From Luidia sarsii (lineage: Eukaryota > Echinodermata > Asteroidea > Paxillosida > Luidiidae): a stretch of DNA of 64,000 bases. The translations under genes were made by a program, and so were the position numbers. The stretch covers positions 2,611,511 through 2,675,510 of the forward strand of contig OX465103.1 of NCBI GenBank assembly GCA_949987565.1, given 5' to 3'. Positions 12,201 through 24,600 of this stretch are shown here, piece after piece. Within the stretch, counting starts at the first letter, position 1. Every line of letters begins with the position of its first letter. Below the pieces are notes generated by a model. The model made no database searches. It had not been told where the DNA came from and worked only from the letters and a program-made list of their open reading frames with translations.

Positions 12201-15200
12201 CGCAATACCCCGAGACGCACGTGGTCCCGAATCCCACGCAATACCCCGAGATGCACGTGGTCCCGAATCCCACGCAAAACTCGAACCCAACACTGTCCCG
12301 AATCCCGTGCAATACACGAACCCCACCCCACACAACGCTGTACCGAATCCGCTCCCATGCAACACACGAACCCCACCCCACATTACGCGGCGCGCCGTAC
12401 CGAATCCTCTGCCATAGCAATACACGAACCCCACCCCACACAACGCTGTACCGAATCCGCTGCCATGCATGCAATACACGAACCCCAACCCACCCCACGC
12501 CGTACCGAGTCCGCTCCCATGCAATACACGAACCCCACCCCACACAACGTCGTACCGAATCCGCTCCCATGCAATACACGAACCCCACCCCACACAACGC
12601 TGTACCGAATCCGCTCCCATGCAATACATGAACCCCACCCCACACAACGCCGTACCGAATCCGCTGCCATAGCAATACACGAACCCCACCCCACACAACG
12701 CTGTACCGAATCCGCTGCCATAGCAATACACGAACCCCACCCCACGCCACGCCGTACCGAAACTCCATTCCTGGGACACCTCCCGAGCCAATTACCCGGT
12801 TCCAAACTTGGGACCGGTCCCAATCCTGGGACACCTCCCGAGCCAAATACCCGGTTCCAAAGCTGGGACACCTCCCGAGCCAAATACCCGGTTCCAAAGC
12901 TGGGACACTTCCCGAGCCAAATACCCGGTTCCAAACCTGGGACACTTCCCGAGCCAAATACCCGGTTCCAAAGCTGGGACACTTCCCGAGCCAAATACCC
13001 GGTTCCAAAGCTGGGACACTTCCCGAGCCAAATACCCGGTTCCAAATCTGGTACCTCCCCCCCGCGAAGGAACCGGGTCCGAGTCCAATGCAATCGTGCA
13101 ATAGCCGAGTCCTACGCTGGAGCCGCGCGAGTCCGGCCGTATGTACGTGCAGAACAATGTAAGAACACAAGTAACAAGACGAGATAAATATATCTCTGCC
13201 TAGGGAGCCAAGTGAACCCGTCACAACCATGTGGTCTGTAAAAGAATCGCGTGATTGGGCATTGGTAGCCGAAGAAATACTGATGAAATCACACATGCTT
13301 GGGAGCCCTACTCAGACTTGCACCACACGGCAACACAAGTACAGTGCGTGTAGGCTGTAGTACAATGTATGCGTACAGAATTATCCACGATCGAATGGGG
13401 TCATTCAATGCGTTGCTTATTGCTGCCACGTGCAGTACCACAGTAGCAGCCTGCGTTCGATTGTTGTGAATTTACAGGCATACAAAGTAAATTGTACATG
13501 TACATGTGTCATGCACCCATTGCACTGTGCATGTACAAACCAACATTGCATAAGTTATCCATGGTTGGGGCCAGGCCATTGCGTGACTGCGTGTTCGCTA
13601 AATGTGCGCTGGGCCGCGCTGGCCACAGAGTTTGGAACCGGTTCCTCTGAAGCGAGAACCGTCCAAAGCGGGTACCCGGTTCCAAAAAAAAGCGGAACCA
13701 CGGTTCCGGTTCCCATTTTGGAACCGCGGTTCCACTTGGAACCGGGAGAACCGCCCAAGCTTAAAGTGAATTAAAAAAAAAAAAAAAAAATTAATCTATA
13801 AACCATATCAACAGAACAGTGAATGGGATTACACCATCATTTTCACAAGCCTAAAAATAGATCACGGGATTTCACGTAGTTCGGCGTTTTTCAGCTTTTG
13901 CTGCCTCCTAGGGGAAATCCCGTACCTCAGCAGAAATGGGTCAAGGCTCTGTGAAATCCACCCCACAGGGCCAGTCAACAGCGCCCTCTATTGGGGGTCG
14001 ACTGGTCGGCACAACCTCGAGACATCACCGCCAAGGCCCAATTTCATAGAGCCGCTTAAGCGTGAAAATCTGCTAAGCAGGAAAATTCTTCCTCGTGTAA
14101 GCAGGATTACAAGCTGCCCTGCAATGTGGTGTCCATTTTGACTTGTATTCTACTCTTCTTTACTTAGCGTGAAACAAAAAGTGAAGTTTGCGTTGGCAAG
14201 GGGGATCCCGTGGCTCATGATTTTTTGCGCTTAAGCACATTTTAAAATTTAGTGGGCCTGACGTTTCGATCCTAGCAGGACCTTTCTCAAAGGCAGAAAC
14301 CTTTCTCTGCCTTTGAGAAAGGTCCTGCTAGGATCGAAACGTCAGGCCCACTAAATTTTAAGATTTACATTTTGGTAATTTTAGTCAGTAAGCAGTTTGC
14401 AACTTTTTTGTATATCACCTAAAGCACATTTTGACGCTTAAGCGGCGCTATGAAAATGGCCCCACACCTCTCCGGCTCATTCGGAACTGGCCCGGCGCCT
14501 CCCTTACCTCCAGCAGCCTGGACCAGATCTTCAGCTGGTCCGCCTTCCTCTCCTTGGGCGTGCGCCTGCCCGCCGCCACGTCCAGCGACGACATGAGGGA
14601 GGCGCCGACCTCGCACATGAAGGTGGGGTCCTCGGCATAGACGTCGGAGAAGAGCTGCAGGAGGGCAACCAGAGTTCATAACAGATCAGATACCTGCATA
14701 CACGGTTTCGTTTTTTTTCGACGGACGAAAGCAACATTCATTCATTTCAGAGAAGCAGAGAAAGGGGCCGACAGGTCGACTGAGGTAGAGACTGACCGAA
14801 ACACACAGACCAGGTGACAGAGTGGGTTAGAAAATAGATGAGTAGATAAAGTGGGCAGAAAGAGAAACAGAGACAAACATACAGATCAGATGGACAGGGC
14901 AGACGGACAGACAGACAAACTGACAGGCAGCAGGCAGTCAGACAGAGAACAGACCTTACAGCCAAACCAACAGAAATGCACATGGACATACTGAGGCAGA
15001 TAGACAGGGCCAGGCAAAGATACAGGCATATAAACAGACAGGCAAAGGTATATAGACAGATACAACAAGATAGAGGCAGATAGACATACATACCCAGGGA
15101 GAGAAATACATACAGACAGAAAGAAAGAAAGACAGACAGTGACAAAAATAGATACAGAGACAAGACAGAGGCATAGACATAAGCAGAGGCAGAGACAGAG

Positions 15201-15362
15201 GCAGGGGCAGAGGCAGAGGCAGAGGCAGAGGCAGAGGCAGAGGCAGAGACAGAGACAGAGGCAGAGGCAGAGGCAGAGGCAGAGGCAGAGGCAGAGGCAG
15301 AGGCAGAGGCAGAGGCAGAGGCAGAGGCAGAGGCAGAGGCAGAGGCAGAGGCAGAAACAGAG

Positions 15363-15394
<32 letters not shown>

Positions 15395-15570
15395 AGAGCT
15401 GATGCAGTGGCAGAGGCAGAGGAAGAGGCAGAGACAGAGACAGAGACAGAGGCAGAGGCAGAGACAGAGGCAGCTAGAGGCAGAGGCAGAGGCAGAGACA
15501 GAGACAGAGGAAGAGACAGAGGCAGAGACAGAGGCAGAGAAAGAGGCAGAGGCAGAGGCAGAGACAGAGA

Positions 15571-15601
<31 letters not shown>

Positions 15602-18600
15602 AGAGGCAGAGACAGAGGCAGAGGCAGAGGCAGAGACAAAGACAGAGGCAGAGTCAGAGTCAGAGACAAAGACAGAAAAAGAGAGAGAACTGAGACAGAA
15701 AGCGACAGCCCCAGTAACAACGTCTGAGACTAAGACGGCCCGAAACCAACATCCCCCCCACCCCCCATCGGCCCTCAGGACCCAGCCTACTCACATCTCG
15801 CTGTATCTGATTAGAGAAGGTGCTGCCTACGGGTGGCAGGTGCTCCCACTCCCGCAGGGCAATCTCCAGGATGCGCTTCTCAATCAGGACGCTCTCCGTC
15901 ACGTTGCGCGGCTGGTGCACGTGCACCAGTTCCTGGAGCATATCAAAAGGGACTCTGTCAAGACAAATCTGAAAGGCGAGTATATACGCTGGCTAGAAGC
16001 TGGGCTCGACCTTGGCCTCATTCAAAGCAACGGCGGGCCTTCCTCCTCCTCAGGTCCACCCACAGCAGGCCCATCATCAGGAGTCGTTATCACATGCCAG
16101 TCTCTGAACACAGCTCAGCCCATGACTGTGTAATGTCTACAAGTATTCTCGACTTGAACAATTGGCAAAGAGAACTTTCTATTCTACCGTAAGTTCTCTT
16201 TGCCAATTTTTAAATGTTTAAATTTTCAAGAGACTTAAGGCTTTGCATGGTGGGTGAATCAATATAGAAAGGTTTGCGGTGAACACCATGTATCAGGTCT
16301 CTTAAAGGAAGAGGTATGGTTCTGTTCAGGTTCTCCTGATGACGGCCAGAGCATACTGGTCAAAACGTCGAGTTACCCTCAGGTTCTTTTCAGAACCATA
16401 CCTCTTCCTTTAAGAGACCTGATACATGGTGTTCACCGCAAACCTTCCTATATTAAATTTTCAAGAGTTCCCAGTCACTTTTTCCTTTATTTGTTTGACA
16501 AGTATTCTCAACAATAAAAAAAACTTAAACATTTTCACTTCTAATAATGATAATAAGAGACATCATTGCTCAGGATACCAAAGATGCATGCAAACGAGCT
16601 GAAACAAGATTGTCTATCACTCTGGTGTCAATGCAGATGTAGACGCCATCTCCAAAACCACGGGGCAACTAAAGTTGAGCGTTTCATGAGAACGGCTGAA
16701 CAGACGACTGGACGGAGGGAGAGGATGGACGGTGCTAGAACACAGGCATTGCTTGGCTTTGCGGCTGGCTTCAAGGAACCAAACTTCGGGGGGCTTACGT
16801 TGTAGACTTGAGCCAGGGCCACCGGCACCCTGCTGGCTAGGGCGAGGCTAGGATGGAACTCCAGCAGGTAGACACACTGCAAGGCTGACCTGCAAACGGA
16901 CAGACCCCCAACAAATTAGATTAGAGAACTTCAGGCTCAATCCGCCTTCCACCTCACTGCTTGTATGTCCCACCCCAGGAGAAAAAAAGGCTGTGACAAA
17001 ATGAACTGGCCAACCTGTGTGTGCTCACTGAAGAATCTGAGTAGATGTCAACTTGAGTACTACACCTGGGGTGGATTTCACATAGCTTTTCGTAACTTAA
17101 CTTATTAGGGATAACTCATCATACGTTGTGGTAGGTGGTATAGTTTCTGTGCTTCGCTAATCATCTTGTGAATGATTGTAAGCTAACATACAGAAATTAA
17201 GTGCAATACCTCAAGATTTAAGAATAGTCCTGTGCCGCATTTAATTAACCTTTTGAATACAACTCAATAGATACAAATGCTAATTCTATGTAGTTTTAAT
17301 CTAATGTTCCTTTTTGATTTAAAATTTGATTAAATTTTTACTTTATGTTAATTCTTCATTGTATGTTTTCCGTAATTCAGCCCTTAGCTGCGAGGGAAAA
17401 TGTGATTAATAAACCATTGATAATAATAATAATAATAATGATGAGTTTGGTGAAATCGGCCACCCTTCCCTAAACGAGTTTCATACTCAACAAAGTTTTG
17501 TACATGTTCTCTATGTAGCCATGTGCACCAACCAAGTCTATGTCGAGTCTAGAGCACTGTACGCTAAGTGCTTTCTCAAACTGTTTGCTCGAAAACAAAT
17601 CACACACAGTAAACGCATCACATATCTACCGGTACACGGGGAGGGGGAGAGGACGAAGGACTGGAACAAATCTAAGGTTGGGCCTTGGAAAGGTGGACTG
17701 TCCAATGAATACAGCTGCGTTTCCACTGGACTAAAATTTAACCGAGACGATGGTTAAATTTGACCGTCGTTCCCACTTGGACTTTTGAGTCGGTCAAATT
17801 TAACCGAGACGATGGTTAAAAGTAACTGAGCTGGCAATATAACGGCTCATGAAGGTCAAGTGTCAGCTGGATACACAATGTACGTGTGTAGGTGCGCAAC
17901 ATGAAGCAGACGCTGTGCACAGTGCATGTACGTGTTACGTCATAGGCCGGATGTGGTTTGTTTACCGAGTCGCGTTTAACCGAGTGGTGCGTTTCCACTG
18001 GACTAATCGGCTCGGTTAAACTTACCTGGTCACTTTGACTGGGCAGAGGTTGCTCGGTAAAAGTAACCATTGGACTCGGTTAAAGTAACCGAGAGAAATT
18101 TGACTGGGCCGTTTCCACTGGACTTATTTTGGTCAAAGTAAACCATCGTCGTGGTTACTTTAACCAAAATAAGTCCAGTGGAAACGCGGCTTATGTATGA
18201 GAGGGCCACAAAATGAATATGCACGGGGGACCCTTAAAATGAATATGCACGGGGGACCTTAAAATGAATATGCACGGGGGACCTTAAAATGAATATGCAC
18301 GGGGGACCTTAAAATGAATATGCACGGGGGACCCTTAAAATGAATATGCACGGGGGACCTTAAAATGAATATGCACGGGGGACCCTTAAAATGAATATGC
18401 ACGGGGGACCTTAAAATGAATATGCACGGGGGACCTTAAAATGATTATGCACGGGGGACCTTAAAATGAATATGCACGGGGGACCTTAAAATGAATATGC
18501 ATGGGGGACCTTAAAATGAATATGCATGGGGGACCTTAAAATGAATATGCACGGGGGACCTTAAAATAAATATGCATGGGGGACCTTAAAATGAATATGC

Positions 18601-21600
18601 ACGGGGGCCCTTAAAATGAATATGCATGGGGGACCTTAAAATGAATATGCACGGGGGACCTTAAAATGAATATGCACGGGGGACCTTAAAATGAATATGC
18701 ACGGGGGACCTTAAAATGAATATGCACGGGGGACCTTAAAATGAATATGCACGGGGGACCCTTAAAATGAATATGCACGGGGGACCTTAAAATGAATATG
18801 CACGGGGGAACTTAAAATGAATATGCACGAGGGGCCAGGCTCTATCACCTGCTGATGTTGATGGAGACAGGTTGCTTGGGGATAATCTTAAAGGGCATGC
18901 CGATCTGATGCTCCTGGTCATCGCGACATATCTTCTGGATGTACTCTCGTTGGTCACTGATCTGTGGTTAAAAAAGCAAACCCCCCCAAAAAGCGGAATA
19001 GATTAGGCCAAAATTCAAACCAGTTTTTTGACCACTGTACTGTATGGAATTTATTTTTCAAACAGTGTGTCTATTTTGTGCACTAGCCACACTGAGTGCC
19101 ATCACGTTTACAACTAACTGTCGTTTGCATCTGAATGAAAGCGGGGGTGTGATCCCTGGAGATATATATATGGCAGTTAATTGGTTGAATGCGTCTGACT
19201 GCCACCCCCTACCCTGGCAAAGACTAGGCCTAGTTGTGTATTTGGGAAGGCTGCCATCTAAGGCCTAGATAGCTCAGATGGAAGAGCACTGGTACATTAA
19301 TCCAGAGATCTCGGGTTCAAGTCCCGTTCCTATCAAAGTCTTCTTTGCCAATTTTTTTTTCAACATCCAGGAGGGTAATAACTAACACCATGCAGCTTTC
19401 TGATAATCCCTCTTTTGTGTTCACTCCTTCACACTTCTCTCTTTGACCTTTCCCCCTCTTCTCACTAATCCCTACCCTACTCCTTGCCCTTCCCTTTGCT
19501 CTCACCCTACCAGCTTTACTCTTTGTTTCTTTGTTTCTCATCCGAGTCCTATTCACTCTCTTCCCCTTCCTTCGTGTACATGTATCTGTGTTGTCCTTGT
19601 CACTCTGCCTTTGAGAAAGGTCCTGCTAGGATCGAAACGTCAGGGCCACTAAATTTTGAGATTTGCATTTTGGTAATTTCAGTAAGTAAGCAAACTTTTA
19701 TATCACTCTAAATAAATAAGACTTAAGGCTTTGCATGGCGGGTAAATTAATACAGGAGGGTTTGCGGTGACACCATGTATAAGGTCTCTCAAAGAAGAGG
19801 TGTGGTTCTGAAAAGAACCTGAGTGGTAATTTGGCGTTCCGGCCAGTATGCTCTGGCCGTCATCAGGAGAATACTGGACAGAGCATACTGGCCGGAACGT
19901 CGAGTTATCACTTGCATTCTTTTCAGAACCATACCTCTTCTTTGAGAGAACTTATACATGGTGTCACCGCAAACCCTCCTATTTGATTAATTTACCCGAC
20001 ATGCAAAGCCTTAAGTCTTATTTATTTAGTTGAATAGATTAGGAAACCACTGCTTGAACTGGGATGGGCTGGAACGTGGGATGGGCTGGCTTCGGAGCTC
20101 TACCTGTTGGTCCAGGAGTGACTTGATCAGGGAGCAGTGGAGGCGAAGGCAGCGGGACTCGGCCCGGTAGGTACGCACGAAGTAGTCGGCCGTCAGGTCA
20201 AAGCGAGGGCGCCGGTGCGCGATGTCCGCGATGACCTGCGCTAGGCGCCGCTTCTCATGCATATCAAAGACGTGCTGGTAGGCCTCCAGGTAGACGTCTA
20301 GCAGCTGAGGACGGAGGGGAAGAGGGTTGGGGGAGGGAGGGTGGGAAGGATAAGGGAGCAGGGAGGTTCAGCATCATTTAGAAGGAAAAAAACAAGACCA
20401 GGGTTGTCCCCTGCATATTCGACCCCTCGAAGCCAGGATTTTTTTTTTTTTTCGGCGCCGATTTCCGCCAAAGTCCCATTTTCAAAACAATACGAGAACA
20501 ACGTAAATCTGTGAAATAAATCAACAAGAGCTCTTGGCAGAGGCAGATAGACAGAGACCGAACTTGGCAGAGGCAGATAGACAGAGAGGCAGATAGACAG
20601 AGACCGAATAGACAGAGACCGAACAGAGACCGAACTAGAAAGAGGCAGAGACGGAAACAGACAGAGGTAGACAGAGACATACATACAGACAGTGACAAAA
20701 AAAGACAAGAGACATACTGTACGGGCAGAGAGACAAAGCCATGTGCTCCACGAGGCAAATCAAGAGGTCGAGTTTTGAGGGGAATCATTTTTTTTTTTCT
20801 TTGACCACTGACCTGTCTTTTGTTGTCCAAGAAGGCTGTCTCGTTGGACCACAGGTCCAGCAGGACGGCAAAGCGGTCAACGTGCTGGTGGCCGTAGCTG
20901 GCCAAGTCCACATCTTTGGCGGCCTGAGACTGGACAGTTGGCAGAACAAACAGAATGCGTGCATCGCCGATCGATGACGTCATGAGTAAACAACGAGAAA
21001 GCACTTTTTGCATGATCTTTTAAGGAAGTTACGAAGGTAACCGGTAACACGCAATATCGGCACCAAAATGATTTTGTTATGTATAATCTTAAATACAAAA
21101 GCCGTAAAATATGAAATTTTATTGAAATTAAGATTATCCAGAAAAACTAATTTCACAACCATGGCGGTTTGACATTGGTCAGAGATTGAGCGTCAACTGT
21201 GAGTCATGAGTCACAGAGGTCGAGTTTCAAGACTGAGACACAAGCCACGCAGGTTGAGTGTCAAGTCCGAGTCACTGGTCAAAGAGGTTGAGTCTCAACT
21301 ATGAGTCACAAGTTACAGAGGTTGAGTCTCATATCCGAGTCACAAGTCAAGTCTGAGTCACAAGTGGAACGAAAACACGCTTCCAAATTGTTCATAGTTT
21401 CCTCAAATCACATACACTACTAATGAGCCTACTCCCACAGAATGTCAAAGGAAATAAGAGTTCAATGTACCATTGAGGGGAAAACCATTGGAGCAACCGT
21501 GTACCCCGATACCCTGATATGATGAGACTGCATATGAAACCAAGAACCGCGGTGAAACCGTACCTGCTTCCGGCGTCCCTGTGAACTTGCCTTGCTTAGT

Positions 21601-24600
21601 CCCACCTTGCCAATCCTATTGTCCTGGTCTTTCTCGATGAAGCACGTGGCCACCAGCAGTAAGTCCTTCTCCAGTTGTCTGGAAAAGATTGAAGATTCAT
21701 TGAAAAGACCTCACAACACAGAGAGACAGTGAAAGAAACATGCATGGAGATGCAGACAGAAAGACGAACAGATGAAAGGACACTTGAGAGAATCTGACAG
21801 ACAAACAGACAAACATATACATGTACATGTACAGAGAGAAAGGGTTGTGCAGGTCTCATTTACTTCTAAACTTGCTTGTGTGGACATTCATGATTTACGT
21901 CTAATTCATTTCAGTGGGCCATTCTGGGAACTAAAATGGCTGCATTCAGCTGACTGATACCAGGGACTGTGTGGATGCAATGACCCTATTCAGAGTGCAC
22001 ACAGTGGGTCATTCAGTGAACCACAATGCCTGCATTCAGCTGACTGATACCAGGGACTGTGTGGATGCAATGACCCTATTCAGAGTGCACACAGTGGGCC
22101 ATTCAGTGGACCACAGTGCCTGCATTCAGCTGACTGATACCAGGGACTGTGCAGATACAATGACCCTTTTCAGAGTGCACATAGTGGGCCATTCAGTGAA
22201 CCACAGTGCCTGCATTCAGCTGACTGATACCAGGGACTGTGTGGATGCAATGACCCTATTCAGAGTGCACACAGTGGGCCATTCAGGGAACCACAGTGCC
22301 TGCATTCAGCTGACTGATACCAGGGACTGTGTGGATGCAATGACCCCATTCAGAGTGCACACAATGGGCCATTCCGTGAACCACAGTGCCTGCATTCAGC
22401 TGACTGATATCAGGGACTGTGTGGATGCAATGACCCCATTCAGAGTGCACACAGTGGGCCACTCAGTGAACCACAGTGCCTGCATTCAGCCTGTGTGGCA
22501 AAACAAAAAAGTCGCGCCAAATTTGTCTCTTGACAACGGACATACATGTACATGTGTAGCACACAATGTCCAAAACTGCGAGTTACCGGCTCTCCTCTGG
22601 AGCCCCACTCATTCTTGAAACAGATGGCGTCACTGCAAACTCTCCACAAAGCTAATCTGTAGCACATTAAGCCCAATGTAATTCCGGACAGATGTTGTCC
22701 CCCACTCACTTCAGGTCATCCAGGGCAGCCTGGTAGATGATGTAGTAGCCTCTCTGGTCCTGCACGTGCACACGGCCCTCGTCCGTGGAGTAGAAGTCGT
22801 CGTGATTCTCCACCTCCGAGAACTCCATGAACTCCGACTCGCTCAGCCTGACAATTCGGACAGATTTATGATAAAACAATCAATTGATTAATTAATTAAT
22901 TCGAATCTCAAAATTTAGTTTCGATCAAAGCGGGACCTTTCTCAAAGGCAGAGTGAGGCAGATCTAATTAATTTTAGAATAGAATAAAAAAAATAACGCC
23001 ATTTCCGGAAAATCCGGAAATTTCCGGAAGTCTTACATCCCTGAGGGTTGCATTCCAACAATAGCGCATTTTTTGCCACTAATCATGTGCGTAATTCAAG
23101 TGGCAACATGACATTAGAACGGGGTCCAGTTTCATAGAGTCGCTTCAGCGTGAAAACCAGCTAAGCGTGAAAACCAGCTAAGCGTGAAAACCAGCTAAGC
23201 GTAAAAAACAGCTAAGCGTGAAAACCAGCTAAGCGTGAAAAACAGCTAAGCGTGAAAACCAGCTAAGCGTGAAAACCAGCTAAGCATGAAAACCAGCTAA
23301 GCGAGAAAACCAGCTAAGCGTGAAAACCAGCTAAGCGTGAAAACCAGCTAAGCGTGAAAACCAGCTAAGCGTGAAAACCAGCTAAGCGTGAAAAGTCTTC
23401 CTCGATTACAGTAAGATTGCCCGCTGTAGTTCAATTGGTACTTTTTACGTTCAAAGTTGCATTCAAAAATTGGGAAATATTGGGGGGAAAAGATATGACG
23501 GCAGAAAATGAGCTCGACTGTGATATTGATTGCAGAGCCCCTTTCAGACTTGGCAACCACTCTCCGAGGGCTTACTTGAAGTCGGCCGGAGTGTAGTGCA
23601 GGTAACCGTGGCTACCCAGGCCCCCTCCCCCTCCCAGTCCTCCGTCATTGACGCCCTGCCTGTGGTTCTGCTTGCTGCAGAGTGACAACAAAAATGTTCC
23701 AGAAACAAGAGAGAGAAGACGGCGATGAGATAACCGTGCTTCTATTAACGGTCGAGGGTACACACAGGGCATCTCAAAGAGAACTTTACAGGGCCTGACA
23801 TTAAGATCCCGGCAAGCAAGCAACTAAAAAAGGGACAGGAAGAAAAAGGGGGAGAGTCAATAGGACACGGCTAACAGGAAAGCTGGCAGACAGACTAGGG
23901 TGAGATCAAAGATGAACGGCATGAAATAGGGCAATGACATAGCTGCCAACCAATCTCAAAGGAAACTAGAGATTTATGTCTGTTTGCTAACAGAACATAA
24001 CGCTTTTCCGCATCTGGTTGAAAAAAAAAAAAAAAAAAAGCATGTGAATATTTTGTGCACAAAGTGTATGGGACCTCATTGTAATATTGTAAAAATCATA
24101 ATAATTCTGAACAATGGTCGATTGGTTCAAAACTCAGGATTTTGAATATCTAGCCCAATAGCTAACCGCCCATTAAATTTCAAGAAGATTGAGCATTGGC
24201 TAATATGTGTTTTAAAAACATTGATTTTGATGACGTCACAATTGCGTCATGGCATTTTGGCCCCAGAGGGTGTTTCTAAACTACATCCCCAATAGATATA
24301 AACGAAAAAATGAAAAAAATCTTGCTCCGTTGGCCAAATATGCTCAATTGAATGTTAAAATCGCAAAAGTTCATGACCTCATTAATATTCATGAGATGAC
24401 GTCACGATCAAATGAGGGCAATTTTTGGATACACCTTTTCCCAACTTAGATATACTGCAAAATTGAAACCAAAATAAATTGTACTTTTGCTTTTATTGGA
24501 GTTTTAAATTTGCCCATTTAAAGCGCTGTCACGTGACACGTGGTGACGTCATGAAGTTTTCAAGACAACTGTGCACTAGCTCAACATGGGCTCTATGCAT

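Larger units (their letters stand above)
10973..13763. mobile_element. 2.8-kb hAT-like element filled with minisatellites
   Basis: Inverted ends TAGGCTTGGGCGGTTC and GAACCGCCCAAGCTTA are flanked by a perfect 8-bp direct duplication AAGTGAAT (10965-10972, 13764-13771), the hAT hallmark. The subterminal regions are rich in ggaaccgg/ccggttcc words. The interior carries three minisatellite blocks (11780-12300, 12300-12770, 12790-13060). No transposase frame was recognised, so it is probably non-autonomous. Confidence 0.88.

Noticed and set aside
11619..13296. Frames of 390-507 codons on the minus strand inside the hAT-like element
   Set aside because: Minisatellite translation without transposase motifs.
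18205..18831. Possible CRISPR-like array
   Set aside because: Units are contiguous without unique spacers, and the genome is eukaryotic.
21971..22618. 215-codon frame with a 30-residue repeat ([20 protein letters not shown])
   Set aside because: 90-bp satellite divisible by 3; no splice or homology support.
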